Source of the DNA: Hyphomicrobiales bacterium
GTDB lineage: Bacteria > Pseudomonadota > Alphaproteobacteria > Rhizobiales > Xanthobacteraceae
Direction: 5' to 3'
DNA: 64,000 nt
Assembly: GCA_016713235.1 (NCBI GenBank)
Contig: JADJPN010000001.1
Span: forward strand, 372,001-436,000
Shown: positions 56,574 through 64,000 of the stretch, one piece after another
Numbering within the stretch: the first letter of the stretch is position 1
Layout of the letters: every line of letters starts with the position of its first letter
Made by a program: the position numbers and the translations under genes
The notes under the pieces: model-generated
Databases searched by the model: none
What the model was told of the DNA's origin: nothing
What the model saw: the letters and a program-made list of their open reading frames with translations, nothing else

Positions 56574-57833
56574 TTAGTGTTTTTTTGCGTTCATGTTTTC
56601 AACGAGCAGTGCAATGCCCTGCCCGCCGCCAATGCAAGCCGATGCGATGCCATAACGCAAGCCTGCGCGTGACAGCTCGCGCGAGAGCGTGACCGCAAGA
56701 CGAAGGCCCGTCGCACCCAGCGGGTGACCGATTGCGATAGCGCCGCCATTCACGTTGAGCTTGCTCTCATCGAGGCCGAGTTCGCGCGCGCAAGCCATGA
56801 CCTGCGCACCGAAGGCTTCGTTGATCTCGAAACGATCGATGTCGGAAAGCTTCAAGCCCGCCTTCTCGATCACCGCCTTGATCGCGGGCACCGGGCCGAT
56901 GCCCATGATTTCCGGCGGGCATCCGACCGCCGCGCCGGCAACAACGCGCGCAAGCGGCGTTTTGCCTTTCTTCTTCGCGTAGTCGCCTGACGCGACGAGC
57001 GCTGCCGCCGCACCATCGACAACCGCGGAAGAGTTTCCGCCGGTCTGCACCCCGCCGAAGGCAGGGCGAATCTTTGCGAGCGTCTCGACCGATGACGGAC
57101 GAATATGCGTGTCGTCCTTCAGCTCTTCGATCTTGCCCGGCAACTTGATTCCGCGCGCGTTGTAGCCTTCGCGCTCGAATTTTTCGGTCTTCACCGGCGC
57201 AATCTCGCCGGCAAGAAAACCGCTCTTCTGCGCGGCAACCGCGCGCTCGAAGGAACGCGCGGCGTAGGCGTCCACTTCGACTCTCGTGATCTGGTATTTC
57301 TGCGCAAGATTCTCGGCGGTGTCGCCCATGGTCACGCTGGCAGCAGGATCGAGCAGCGCTTCCCAAAGGAAATCCTTGAACTCGACCTGGCCCATGCGGA
57401 AGCCGCTGCGCGAAGTGTAGCTCGCCACCGGATTGCGGCTCATCGATTCCGCGCCGACGCAAAGCGCAAGGTCGACGCCGCGATGCGTGATCGCGTCGGC
57501 TGCCTGCATGATGACTTCGATGCCGGTGCCGCAGACACGCTGCACCATGTGCGCTGGCACTTCGATCGGCACGCCGGAATAAAGCCCGACGTGACGCGGC
57601 AGCATGTAGGCGTCGAAGCTGGTCTGCGCCATGTTACCGGTGACGACGATGCCGACATCTTCCGGCGACAGCTTTGTCTTCGCAAATGCCTCGCGTGCGA
57701 CCTTGATGCCCATATCGATCGGGGAAACCAGAGAGAGCGCGCCGGTGTAATCGGCGAACGGCGTGCGCACGCCGTCGACAATCCAGACATCGCTCCAACT
57801 TGCTGCAAGTGCCTTCACGTTCGCCATCTTCAT
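56574..57833 (-). CDS. Thiolase (acetyl-CoA acetyltransferase family)
   Basis: A 419-residue intact thiolase. The nucleophile is Cys101 in MVQRVCGTGIEVIMQAADAI, the His is in AIAIGHPLGATGLRLAVTLS and the second Cys in ASACIGGGQGIALL. It probably performs the last beta-oxidation-like cleavage to acetyl-CoA and a shortened acyl-CoA. It overlaps the upstream aryl-CoA ligase by four bases. Confidence 0.94.
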   Translation of the reverse strand: MKMANVKALAASWSDVWIVDGVRTPFADYTGALSLVSPIDMGIKVAREAFAKTKLSPEDVGIVVTGNMAQTSFDAYMLPRHVGLYSGVPIEVPAHMVQRVCGTGIEVIMQAADAITHRGVDLALCVGAESMSRNPVASYTSRSGFRMGQVEFKDFLWEALLDPAASVTMGDTAENLAQKYQITRVEVDAYAARSFERAVAAQKSGFLAGEIAPVKTEKFEREGYNARGIKLPGKIEELKDDTHIRPSSVETLAKIRPAFGGVQTGGNSSAVVDGAAAALVASGDYAKKKGKTPLARVVAGAAVGCPPEIMGIGPVPAIKAVIEKAGLKLSDIDRFEINEAFGAQVMACARELGLDESKLNVNGGAIAIGHPLGATGLRLAVTLSRELSRAGLRYGIASACIGGGQGIALLVENMNAKKH

Positions 57834-59716
57834 TTTCCTTCCGCCGCGATCACCCGCGCCGAGGGCGGGTTCGCATAGAGTTCTTTGACCAGATTGGCGC
57901 GACGGCCGAGCACCGCGCGTTGATTGATAGAGCCTTTATCCGTCATCTCGCCGGCATCCATCGATGGCGGCTCGTCCATAAGAAGCACGCGTGTGAGCCG
58001 GTTCGAGCTGCCGGTGCTTTCACGGATGAATGCCGCAAGCCGCTCTTTCACCTTCGCCCGCACGCCTTCGGCGTTCAGCACTTGTGCGTCCGATAGCTTG
58101 CCGTCGAGTTCCGGATGCAGCGCACGGATCGCCGGCATGTCGGGAATGCCGAGCGCGGTCACTTCGTTCTCGTTCTCGCCCGCGAGCACGACATCGCGCA
58201 TGTAAGGCTGGAAGCGGTTCATGATCTGCGTGCGCAGCGGCCCGACGCTGACCCAGGTGCCGGTCGAGAGCTTGAAGTCTTCGGTCAGGCGGCCGTCGAA
58301 CAGCAAGCCTTTGCGCGGATCGTTCGCATCTTCGAATTTCAGCGCGTCACCCAGCTTGTAGAAGCCCTCTTCGTCAAAGGCTTGCGCGGTGAGTTCGGGC
58401 TGACGCCAATACCCCGGCGTGATGTTCGGGCCGCGCAGCCGTGCTTCCAGCTTGCCTTGCGCCGGCACGAGCTTCAGTTCGATGCCGGGACCCGGCAAGC
58501 CCATGTTGGTCGAATAATCGCTATCCCACATGCGGCCAAGCGCGAAGGGCGCGGTTTCGGTCGAGCCGAGGCCGGTGAGAAACGGAATGCGCTCGCCGCA
58601 GGTCTCGACCGCCATGTCTTTCATCGCATCGAACACCGGCTGCGAGAGCGCGGCGCCCGCGAACCAAAGCACTTTGAGATTGCTGAAGAACTTTTCGCGA
58701 AGCTCGCGATCCGCGCGCAGAAACGGAATCAGCGCTTCGTAGCCTTTCGGCACCGTGAAGTACCAGGTCGGCGCGACATCGCGAAGATTGCGAACGGTCG
58801 CCTCGATCGCGCCCGGCGCGGGTTTGCCTTCGTCAACGTAGAACGTGCCGCCGTTGTAAAGCACGAGACCGACGTCGTGATTGCCGCCGGCGGTGTGATG
58901 CCACGGCGCCCAATCGAGAATGACCGGCGGCTCGTCCTGAAAATATTGCAGCGAGCCGCGCAGCATGACCTGGTTCGAGCACAGCATGCGCTGGGTATTG
59001 ATCACGCCCTTCGGCACGCCGGTCGAGCCTGACGTGAAAAGAAACTTCGCAATCGTGTCGCCGTTTACTTTCGCGTTGGCCTTATCGATGGCCGCGGTCG
59101 GCGGCGTCTTCGCAAGATCGGAGAGCAACGTCGTGTTGCGGCTCTGCAGCGGATTTTTCGCGGCCACGACTTCGGTTTCGGCGGGCACTACCGTTTCGAT
59201 CGCTTTTTCGAACGGCGCGCCGTCGGCGACGAAAACCATGCCCGGCGTGAGCAACTTGAAAATATCGCGCAGCTTGCCGAAATCGGTGGAGATCAGTGAA
59301 TAGGCCGGCGATACCGGCGCATAAGCGATGCCGGCATACATCGCGCCGAGCGCGAGCATCTGGTGATCGACACCATTGCCGGAAAGAATGACGAGCGGTC
59401 GCTCCGCCGAGAGATTGCGGGAAAGCAGCACCTCGCCATAGCTGCGTGCCAGCGCAAGCGTCTCGGCGTAAGTGACTTTACGCCAGGCGCCGCGCTCGTC
59501 GCGCTCCGCGATGAAAATGCGATCCGGCGTTTCCTTCGCCCAGTATTCGAGACGTTCGGTAAGCTTTTCGGGGAACGGCCCGAGCTTGTCCTCGCATGTC
59601 ATATAAATCGTGCCGTCGGCGCGCGTATCGATCACCGGCTCAAGCCGGCTCAGCCGCACCTTGCGCACCGGAATTTCGCTTGCGGCGGATGCTGCCGGCC
59701 GCGCTGCATTGGACAT
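57830..59716 (-). CDS. Feruloyl-CoA synthetase-like acyl-CoA ligase
   Basis: A 628-residue ANL ligase (MSNAARPAASAASEIPVRKV). It has the AMP-binding motif AKFLFTSGSTGVPKGVINTQ, GLGSTETAPFA and LLFDGRLTEDFKLSTGTWVS. The C-terminal KMDE(A/M)(G)-type region is typical of the feruloyl-CoA synthetase/trans-feruloyl ligase group, which is longer than common ligases. The substrate is likely an aromatic or phenylpropanoid acid but is not proven. It is intact. Confidence 0.88.
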   Translation of the reverse strand: MSNAARPAASAASEIPVRKVRLSRLEPVIDTRADGTIYMTCEDKLGPFPEKLTERLEYWAKETPDRIFIAERDERGAWRKVTYAETLALARSYGEVLLSRNLSAERPLVILSGNGVDHQMLALGAMYAGIAYAPVSPAYSLISTDFGKLRDIFKLLTPGMVFVADGAPFEKAIETVVPAETEVVAAKNPLQSRNTTLLSDLAKTPPTAAIDKANAKVNGDTIAKFLFTSGSTGVPKGVINTQRMLCSNQVMLRGSLQYFQDEPPVILDWAPWHHTAGGNHDVGLVLYNGGTFYVDEGKPAPGAIEATVRNLRDVAPTWYFTVPKGYEALIPFLRADRELREKFFSNLKVLWFAGAALSQPVFDAMKDMAVETCGERIPFLTGLGSTETAPFALGRMWDSDYSTNMGLPGPGIELKLVPAQGKLEARLRGPNITPGYWRQPELTAQAFDEEGFYKLGDALKFEDANDPRKGLLFDGRLTEDFKLSTGTWVSVGPLRTQIMNRFQPYMRDVVLAGENENEVTALGIPDMPAIRALHPELDGKLSDAQVLNAEGVRAKVKERLAAFIRESTGSSNRLTRVLLMDEPPSMDAGEMTDKGSINQRAVLGRRANLVKELYANPPSARVIAAEGK

Positions 59717-59758
59717 TCCCGCCTCCCGAACTGCGAACCGTTTCCCGGCTTCGTGTTT

Positions 59759-60568
59759 TTAGCGCACGACCTTCGGCCCGCGCTTTTCGAAGAAGCGCGC
59801 AGACGCTCCTTCGCTTCCTGATCCGGAGGAAGCCACCGAAGAGATGATCGATTCCACGACATAGCCGCCGGCGGTGTCGAACTCGGCGATTCGCGGCAGC
59901 ACGTTCGTGATCGCAAAATTCGTGAGCGGCGCGTTCTCGGCAATGCGTTTGGCGAGCTCAATGCCTTTCGCAAGGCCGTCGCCGTTCTCGACGAGATAAT
60001 TCGATATGCCCATCTGCTGCCCGTCTTCGGCGCCGAAGACGCGGCCGGTCAGCATCATGTCCATCATCTTCGCGGTGCCGATCAGGCGCGGAATACGCAC
60101 CGAGCCGCCGCCGCCGACATAAATCCCGCGGCTGCCTTCGGGCAGCGCGTAATAGGCCGACTTCTCCGCGACGCGGATGTGCGTCGCGCAAGCAAGTTCG
60201 AGCCCGCCACCGACCACGGCACCGTGCAGCACCGACACCACCGGCGCCTTGCCGAACTCGATCCGCTCGAAGGCGTAATGCCACATGCGCGAGTGATGAT
60301 ACCCCTCGATGAAATCGGTTTCCGTCAGCGAGGAGAGATCGAGGCCCGCGGAGAAATGCTCGCCCTCGCCATGAACAACGACAGCTTTCACTTCGTCCGG
60401 CAGATCGATGAAGAAATTTTCGAGGCCGCGGACGATCGCGTTGTTCAGCGCGTTGCGCTTGTCCGGCCGCGAAAGTTTCAAAACAGCGATATCGCCGTCG
60501 AACTGCACGGACAATTCTCGCGGCAACGCTTGTGCCAGCCGGCTTTGAGCGGAAGTTGCGGCCATCAT
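59759..60568 (-). CDS. Enoyl-CoA hydratase/crotonase family protein
   Basis: A 269-residue crotonase (MMAATSAQSRLAQALPRELS). The oxyanion-hole motifs are GEHFSAGLDLSSL and HGAVVGGGLELACATHIRVA. GGGGAGCC precedes the ATG. Near the C-terminus (59790-59815) a short stretch is in the wrong frame: the family sequence DQEAKERLRA is there in another frame, and the normal frame resumes as FFEKRGPKVVR. This implies two compensating indels. It probably heads the crotonase-ligase-thiolase-SDR-thioesterase run. Confidence 0.92.
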   Translation of the reverse strand: MMAATSAQSRLAQALPRELSVQFDGDIAVLKLSRPDKRNALNNAIVRGLENFFIDLPDEVKAVVVHGEGEHFSAGLDLSSLTETDFIEGYHHSRMWHYAFERIEFGKAPVVSVLHGAVVGGGLELACATHIRVAEKSAYYALPEGSRGIYVGGGGSVRIPRLIGTAKMMDMMLTGRVFGAEDGQQMGISNYLVENGDGLAKGIELAKRIAENAPLTNFAITNVLPRIAEFDTAGGYVVESIISSVASSGSGSEGASARFFEKRGPKVVR

Positions 60569-60584
60569 CGGCTCCCCTTTATTT

Positions 60585-60599
60585 GTTATAGAATATAAC
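60585..60599. promoter_or_regulatory. Perfect palindrome GTTATAGAATATAAC upstream of the crotonase gene
   Basis: GTTATA and TATAAC are perfect inverted arms separated by GAA. The site ends 16 bases before the crotonase ATG at 60568, covering the probable promoter and leader. Similar sites lie upstream of the MetE-like gene (53675) and, more weakly, dctP (46725). Confidence 0.65.
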
Positions 60600-60662
60600 T
60601 TTCTCGAAGCCGCAGCAATAGGCTGTTTTCTAGAAGTAAATCAATGCATTAGCGGGGCCGCC

Positions 60663-61121
60663 TTACAACACCTCGAACAGATCGAGCTTCACCTTCATCT
60701 TTTCCCGCGCGCCAACGGCGATCATGAGCACGCGGTTCAGCCAGTCGGCCTGCGGATCGGCGGTCTCGAAGCGGACGGAAGTCCGGAAATAATACTGATC
60801 GCGCGCGACCGGCTCGCCCTTGGCGAGTTTTGCGATCACATCGGGCGGGCCGTGGCGCAGGCCCGCACTCGTCACCAATACAAAGCCGCCGCCGTCGATC
60901 TGAAAGGTGTACCTCGCGAAAATGTCGGCGACGCCGTCGGTGCGGATGATCTGCCAGTCCGCACCGCCGGGGAGAATTTTTCCCGTCAGCTTGGGGCCTG
61001 AGACCGTACCGCCGATAATGTTGATCACGCGCCGCTCGCCATACGGCGTTTTGCCAAACAGTTGCGGCGCTTCGAGATCGGCTTCGATGCGAATTGCAGG
61101 CTCTTTCGAGAGCATCATCAC
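60663..61121 (-). CDS. DUF3237 family protein
   Basis: A 152-residue protein (MMMLSKEPAIRIEADLEAPQ). DUF3237 signatures are YGERRVINIIGGTVSGPKLT, LPGGADWQIIRTDGVADIFA and RYTFQIDGGGFVLVTSAGLR. These beta-barrel-like proteins commonly occur in aromatic and acyl catabolic clusters and have no established activity. It is downstream in orientation of the 296-base gap to tctC. Confidence 0.88.
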   Translation of the reverse strand: MMMLSKEPAIRIEADLEAPQLFGKTPYGERRVINIIGGTVSGPKLTGKILPGGADWQIIRTDGVADIFARYTFQIDGGGFVLVTSAGLRHGPPDVIAKLAKGEPVARDQYYFRTSVRFETADPQADWLNRVLMIAVGAREKMKVKLDLFEVL

Positions 61122-61417
61122 TTCCTCGCTTGTTCTTCCACTCGACGCTTAACGCGCGATCCACGCGCTAGCATCTTTAATCGCTATTGCGACTCACTCG
61201 CGAGTTCGTCGCATCGATAGACGCGCTCTATTATTCTCTATGAATCGATTCAGAATCTCGCACGTGCGGCAGAATTATTCGCGCAGTGCATCAACGATTT
61301 CAGCGACTTCTCTGGAATAATGTATGCACAATTAATTGGACTCCGTGGAAGTTCGGGGTAGCCTTCCTCGTCCCAACCCGACGTTAGATCGCGTGGGAGC
61401 ACTCTAGGAGGACGGGA
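61122..61417. promoter_or_regulatory. Divergent DUF3237 / tctC intergenic region
   Basis: 296 bases without a gene. It contains TGAATCGATTCA (61240-61251), a perfect 12-base palindrome that could be an operator. It is AT-richer around 61215-61330. A strong ribosome site AGGAGG lies just upstream of tctC. No confident -35/-10 could be assigned. Confidence 0.5.
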
Positions 61418-62419
61418 ATGATCCAATCGAAACGTAATTCTTTGTTCGTTGCAGCCGCGGCGCTCGGTGTTGCGCTGAGCGGTACGCCAGCTGTCGCTCA
61501 ATGGGAGCCGCAGCGCACTGTTGAAATCATCGTACCCGCAGGCACCGGCGGCGGCGCCGACCAGATGGCACGCGCCATTCAGGGCATCGTCGCCAAGCAC
61601 AACCTGATGAAGCAGTCGATGATCGTCGTGAACAAAGCCGGCGGCGCAGGCTCCGAAGGCTTCCTCGATGTGAAGGGCTCGGCCGGCAATCCGCACAAGC
61701 TCATCATCACGCTGTCGAACCTCTTCACCACGCCGCTCGGTACCAACCAGCCCTTCAACTGGAAGGACCTCACGCCGGTCGCGATGCTCGCGCTCGATGA
61801 ATTCGTGCTGTGGGTGAACGCCGAGAAGCCCTACAAGACCGTGAAGGAATATCTTGAAGCGGCGAAGAAGGGCGGCTTCAAGATGGCCGGCACCGGCTCG
61901 CGTCAGGAAGACCAGATCATTACCGCTGCGATCGAAAAGGCAGCGGGTGTGAAGTTCACCTATGTTCCGTATCGTGGCGGCGGCGAAGTCGCCGTGCAGC
62001 TCGTCGGCAACCACGCCGACTCGACCGTCAACAATCCGATCGAAGCGGTCGCACACTGGCGCGGCGGCAAGCTGCGTCCGCTGTGCGTCTTCGACGGCAA
62101 GCCGCTCGCCTACAACGACAAGATCGCAGGCGATCTCGCCTGGAGTTCGATCCCGACCTGCAAATCGCAAGGTCTCGATGTCGAGTACCTGATGCTCCGC
62201 GGCTTCTTCATGACGCCGGACGCAACACCCGACCAGGTCAAGTTCTACGTCGACCTGTTCCAGAAGGTTCGCGCGACCCAGGAGTGGAAGGATCTGATGA
62301 ACAACGGTGCGTTCAACACGACCTTCATGACCGGCAAAGAGTACGTGGAATGGGTCTCGAGAGAGCATACCCGCCACCTCAACCTCATGAAGGAAGCCGG
62401 CTTCCTAGCTGCCAACTAA
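61418..62419 (+). CDS. tctC: Tripartite tricarboxylate transporter binding protein (TctC)
   Basis: A 333-residue periplasmic binding protein. Signal peptide MIQSKRNSLFVAAAALGVAL, cleaved near AVAQ. Bug-family motifs are VEIIVPAGTGGGADQMARAI, GTGSRQEDQIITAAIEKAAG and FTYVPYRGGGEVAVQLVGNH. It delivers an organic acid to TctAB. It is preceded by AGGAGGACGGGA and followed by a terminator before tctB. The substrate of Bug proteins varies widely. Confidence 0.92.
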   Translation: MIQSKRNSLFVAAAALGVALSGTPAVAQWEPQRTVEIIVPAGTGGGADQMARAIQGIVAKHNLMKQSMIVVNKAGGAGSEGFLDVKGSAGNPHKLIITLSNLFTTPLGTNQPFNWKDLTPVAMLALDEFVLWVNAEKPYKTVKEYLEAAKKGGFKMAGTGSRQEDQIITAAIEKAAGVKFTYVPYRGGGEVAVQLVGNHADSTVNNPIEAVAHWRGGKLRPLCVFDGKPLAYNDKIAGDLAWSSIPTCKSQGLDVEYLMLRGFFMTPDATPDQVKFYVDLFQKVRATQEWKDLMNNGAFNTTFMTGKEYVEWVSREHTRHLNLMKEAGFLAAN

Positions 62420-62425
62420 GCATCG

Positions 62426-62460
62426 CGCCGGCGGAGAAATCCGCCGGCGTCTTTATTTTC
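62426..62460 (+). terminator. Hairpin between tctC and tctB
   Basis: CGCCGGCGGA (62426-62435) and TCCGCCGGCG (62440-62449) form a perfect 10-bp stem with a 4-base loop, followed by TCTTTATTTTC. Partial termination here would give more TctC than TctB/TctA, as expected for a binding protein. Confidence 0.8.
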
Positions 62461-62480
62461 TCTGACAAGGAAACAGCGTC

Positions 62481-62981
62481 ATGAGTGGTGACGGAAACGC
62501 CGCGGACCAAGGTCCTGCGCATCGCACGGTTGAAATCGGCATGGCCATAGCGATGGGATTGTTTGCAATCCTGGTCATCTATGGCGCCTGGATAGCCGGT
62601 GTCGGCTGGGGCTTCGAAGGACCGAAGGCAGGCTTCTTCCCCTTCATCATTGGCGTGATTCTGCTCGGCGCGACTGCGATCAACCTTCGCAATGGATTGC
62701 AAACGAGCGACACCAAGGTTTTCGCCGAATGGAGCCAGCTCAAGCAGGTCTGGGCCGTTACCTGGCCGATCGCGGTTTTCATCGCGCTGGTGCCCTACAT
62801 CGGCATCTATGTCGCTTCGGTGCTGCTGATCGCCTTTTTCATGATGTGGATCAGCAGCTATGGCCCGGTGCGTTTCGCGATCATCGCGATCAGCGTGCCG
62901 TTGATTACGTTCCTTGTGTTCGAACGCTGGTTCCTGGTGGCGCTGCCCAAGGGTCCGCTCGAAGCAATGCTCGGCTACTGA
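62481..62981 (+). CDS. tctB: Tripartite tricarboxylate transporter small subunit (TctB)
   Basis: A 166-residue protein with four hydrophobic segments (IGMAIAMGLFAILVIYGAWI, GFFPFIIGVILLGATAINLR, VWAVTWPIAVFIALVPYIGI, FAIIAISVPLITFLVFERW). This is the TctB-type small permease. It lies 62 bases after tctC and 40 bases before tctA. Confidence 0.9.
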   Translation: MSGDGNAADQGPAHRTVEIGMAIAMGLFAILVIYGAWIAGVGWGFEGPKAGFFPFIIGVILLGATAINLRNGLQTSDTKVFAEWSQLKQVWAVTWPIAVFIALVPYIGIYVASVLLIAFFMMWISSYGPVRFAIIAISVPLITFLVFERWFLVALPKGPLEAMLGY

Positions 62982-63021
62982 TCACGAACACCCGTAACCC
63001 GTAAAACATCGAAGTATCGCC

Positions 63022-64000
63022 ATGGCTGAATTTGCAAATCTGTTCCACGGTTTCGCGACGGTCCTCGCATTCCAGGATGTAAACATCTTCGGAACGACGA
63101 TGTACCTGCCGTTCAACGTGTTCATCATGGTCGTCGGCATCGTGCTCGGCGTCATCATCGGCGTGTTGCCGGGTCTCGGCGGCGCGAACGGCGTCGCGAT
63201 TCTGCTGCCGCTCACCTTCTCGATGCAGCCGACCTCCGCTGTGATCCTGCTCTCCTGTATCTACTGGGGCGCTTTGTTCGGCGGCGCGATCACTTCGATC
63301 CTGTTCAACATTCCCGGGGAGCCGTGGTCGGTCGCGACTACGTTCGACGGCTATCCGATGGCGCAGCAAGGCAAGGCCGGCGAAGCGCTGACCGCGGCTT
63401 TCACTTCGTCCTTCATCGGCGCGTTCTTCGCCGTGATCATGATCACCCTGCTCGCACCGATGGTCGCGGCGTTCGCGCTCCGATTTGGCGCGGCGGAGAA
63501 ATTCGCGGTCTACTTCCTCGCATTCGCGAGCTTTGTCGGCCTCTCGAAGGAACCGCCGTTCAAGACGCTGGCTGCGATGCTGATCGGCTTTGCGCTCGCC
63601 ACGTTCGGCACCGATCACATGACCGGCTCGCTGCGGCTTACCTTCGGTTCGAACCTGCTCTTGCCGGGCTTCGACTTCCTGATCGCCGTGATCGGTCTCT
63701 TCGGCATCGGCGAAATTCTGCTCACGATGGAAGAAGGCCTGAAGTTCAAGGGCAAGGACGCGAAAATCAATCTGCGCGTCGTGCTGCAAACCTGGGCGAA
63801 GCTTCCGCAATACTGGTGGACGTATCTTCGCTCCTGCATCATCGGCTGCTGGATGGGCATTACGCCCGCCGGCGCCACGCCCGCTTCGTTCATGAGCTAT
63901 GGCATCGCCAAGCGCGTGTCGAAGAACGGCAAGAATTTCGGCAATGGCGAAATCGAAGGCGTGATCGCGCCGGAGACCGCCGCGCACGCAGCCGGTAAAT
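63022..64000 (+). CDS. tctA: Tripartite tricarboxylate transporter large permease (TctA), truncated by window end
   Basis: The ATG at 63022 starts MAEFANLFHGFATVLAFQDV. About 326 residues are in the window, roughly two thirds of the family length. Signatures are IVLGVIIGVLPGLGGANGVA, IYWGALFGGAITSILFNIPG and MGITPAGATPASFMSYGIA. It is the main membrane channel of the TTT system with TctB and TctC. The C-terminus is beyond the window. Confidence 0.94.
   Translation, partial: MAEFANLFHGFATVLAFQDVNIFGTTMYLPFNVFIMVVGIVLGVIIGVLPGLGGANGVAILLPLTFSMQPTSAVILLSCIYWGALFGGAITSILFNIPGEPWSVATTFDGYPMAQQGKAGEALTAAFTSSFIGAFFAVIMITLLAPMVAAFALRFGAAEKFAVYFLAFASFVGLSKEPPFKTLAAMLIGFALATFGTDHMTGSLRLTFGSNLLLPGFDFLIAVIGLFGIGEILLTMEEGLKFKGKDAKINLRVVLQTWAKLPQYWWTYLRSCIIGCWMGITPAGATPASFMSYGIAKRVSKNGKNFGNGEIEGVIAPETAAHAAGK

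Overview
The window looks like a chromosomal segment of an alphaproteobacterium of the order Hyphomicrobiales (Rhizobiales), perhaps near the Xanthobacteraceae/Nitrobacteraceae. The basis is gene content: a Caulobacter-type tad/cpa pilus locus, a chvI-chvG-hprK-EIIA-HPr-ahcY block next to pckA, matA-matB, TRAP and tripartite tricarboxylate (TTT) transporters, and high GC. The genus cannot be fixed from sequence alone.

Layout: (1) 1-9.3 kb, Flp/Tad pilus locus. On the minus strand are tadB (cut by the window edge), cpaF, cpaE, cpaD, cpaC, cpaB, cpaA and two Flp pilin genes. On the plus strand are a secretin-N-domain protein and two TadE/TadF-like pseudopilins. (2) 9.3-24 kb, housekeeping and mixed genes: phosphomannomutase, retropepsin-like protease, HrpB helicase, acyltransferase, polA, a redoxin, an exported protein divergent from a Cys-rich MarR regulator, nitroreductase, pyrE, a DUF2865 protein and pckA. 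(3) 24-33 kb, two split-barrel oxidoreductase-like proteins, ChvI/ChvG, HprK, the PTS proteins EIIA and HPr, an MFS exporter and ahcY. (4) 32.5-40.7 kb, a glutamine amidotransferase-like protein, GNAT, lepA, an AT-richer hypothetical gene, palindromic repeats, a possible 29-residue peptide, a YegP-like protein, L,D-transpeptidase, mepA, a Yip1-like membrane protein and a BtuF-like protein. (5) 40.7-51 kb, malonate use (malonyl-CoA decarboxylase and synthetase), a TRAP transporter, MarR and a two-subunit indolepyruvate:ferredoxin oxidoreductase-like enzyme. (6) 51-64 kb, MobB and a catabolic neighbourhood: exported amidohydrolase, DHDPS-family lyase, MetE-like protein, MarR, thioesterase, SDR, thiolase, aryl-CoA ligase, crotonase, DUF3237 and a TTT transporter running off the end. 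Regions 5 and 6 read as an uptake and CoA-ester degradation area for organic or aromatic acids; the substrate is not known.

A dominant feature is the number of genes broken by one- or two-base indels, often in homopolymers (about 25 events in about 20 genes), including genes such as ahcY, chvI and cpaF. Most are best read as residual sequencing or assembly error. I annotated such genes across the break as single CDSs. No rRNA, tRNA, CRISPR array, transposase or phage module was seen. The most interesting leads are a shared GTTATA-N3-TATAAC-like palindrome in front of three catabolic units, a MarR/exported-protein pair with a near-perfect operator, the 29-residue peptide ORF and the AT-richer gene after lepA.
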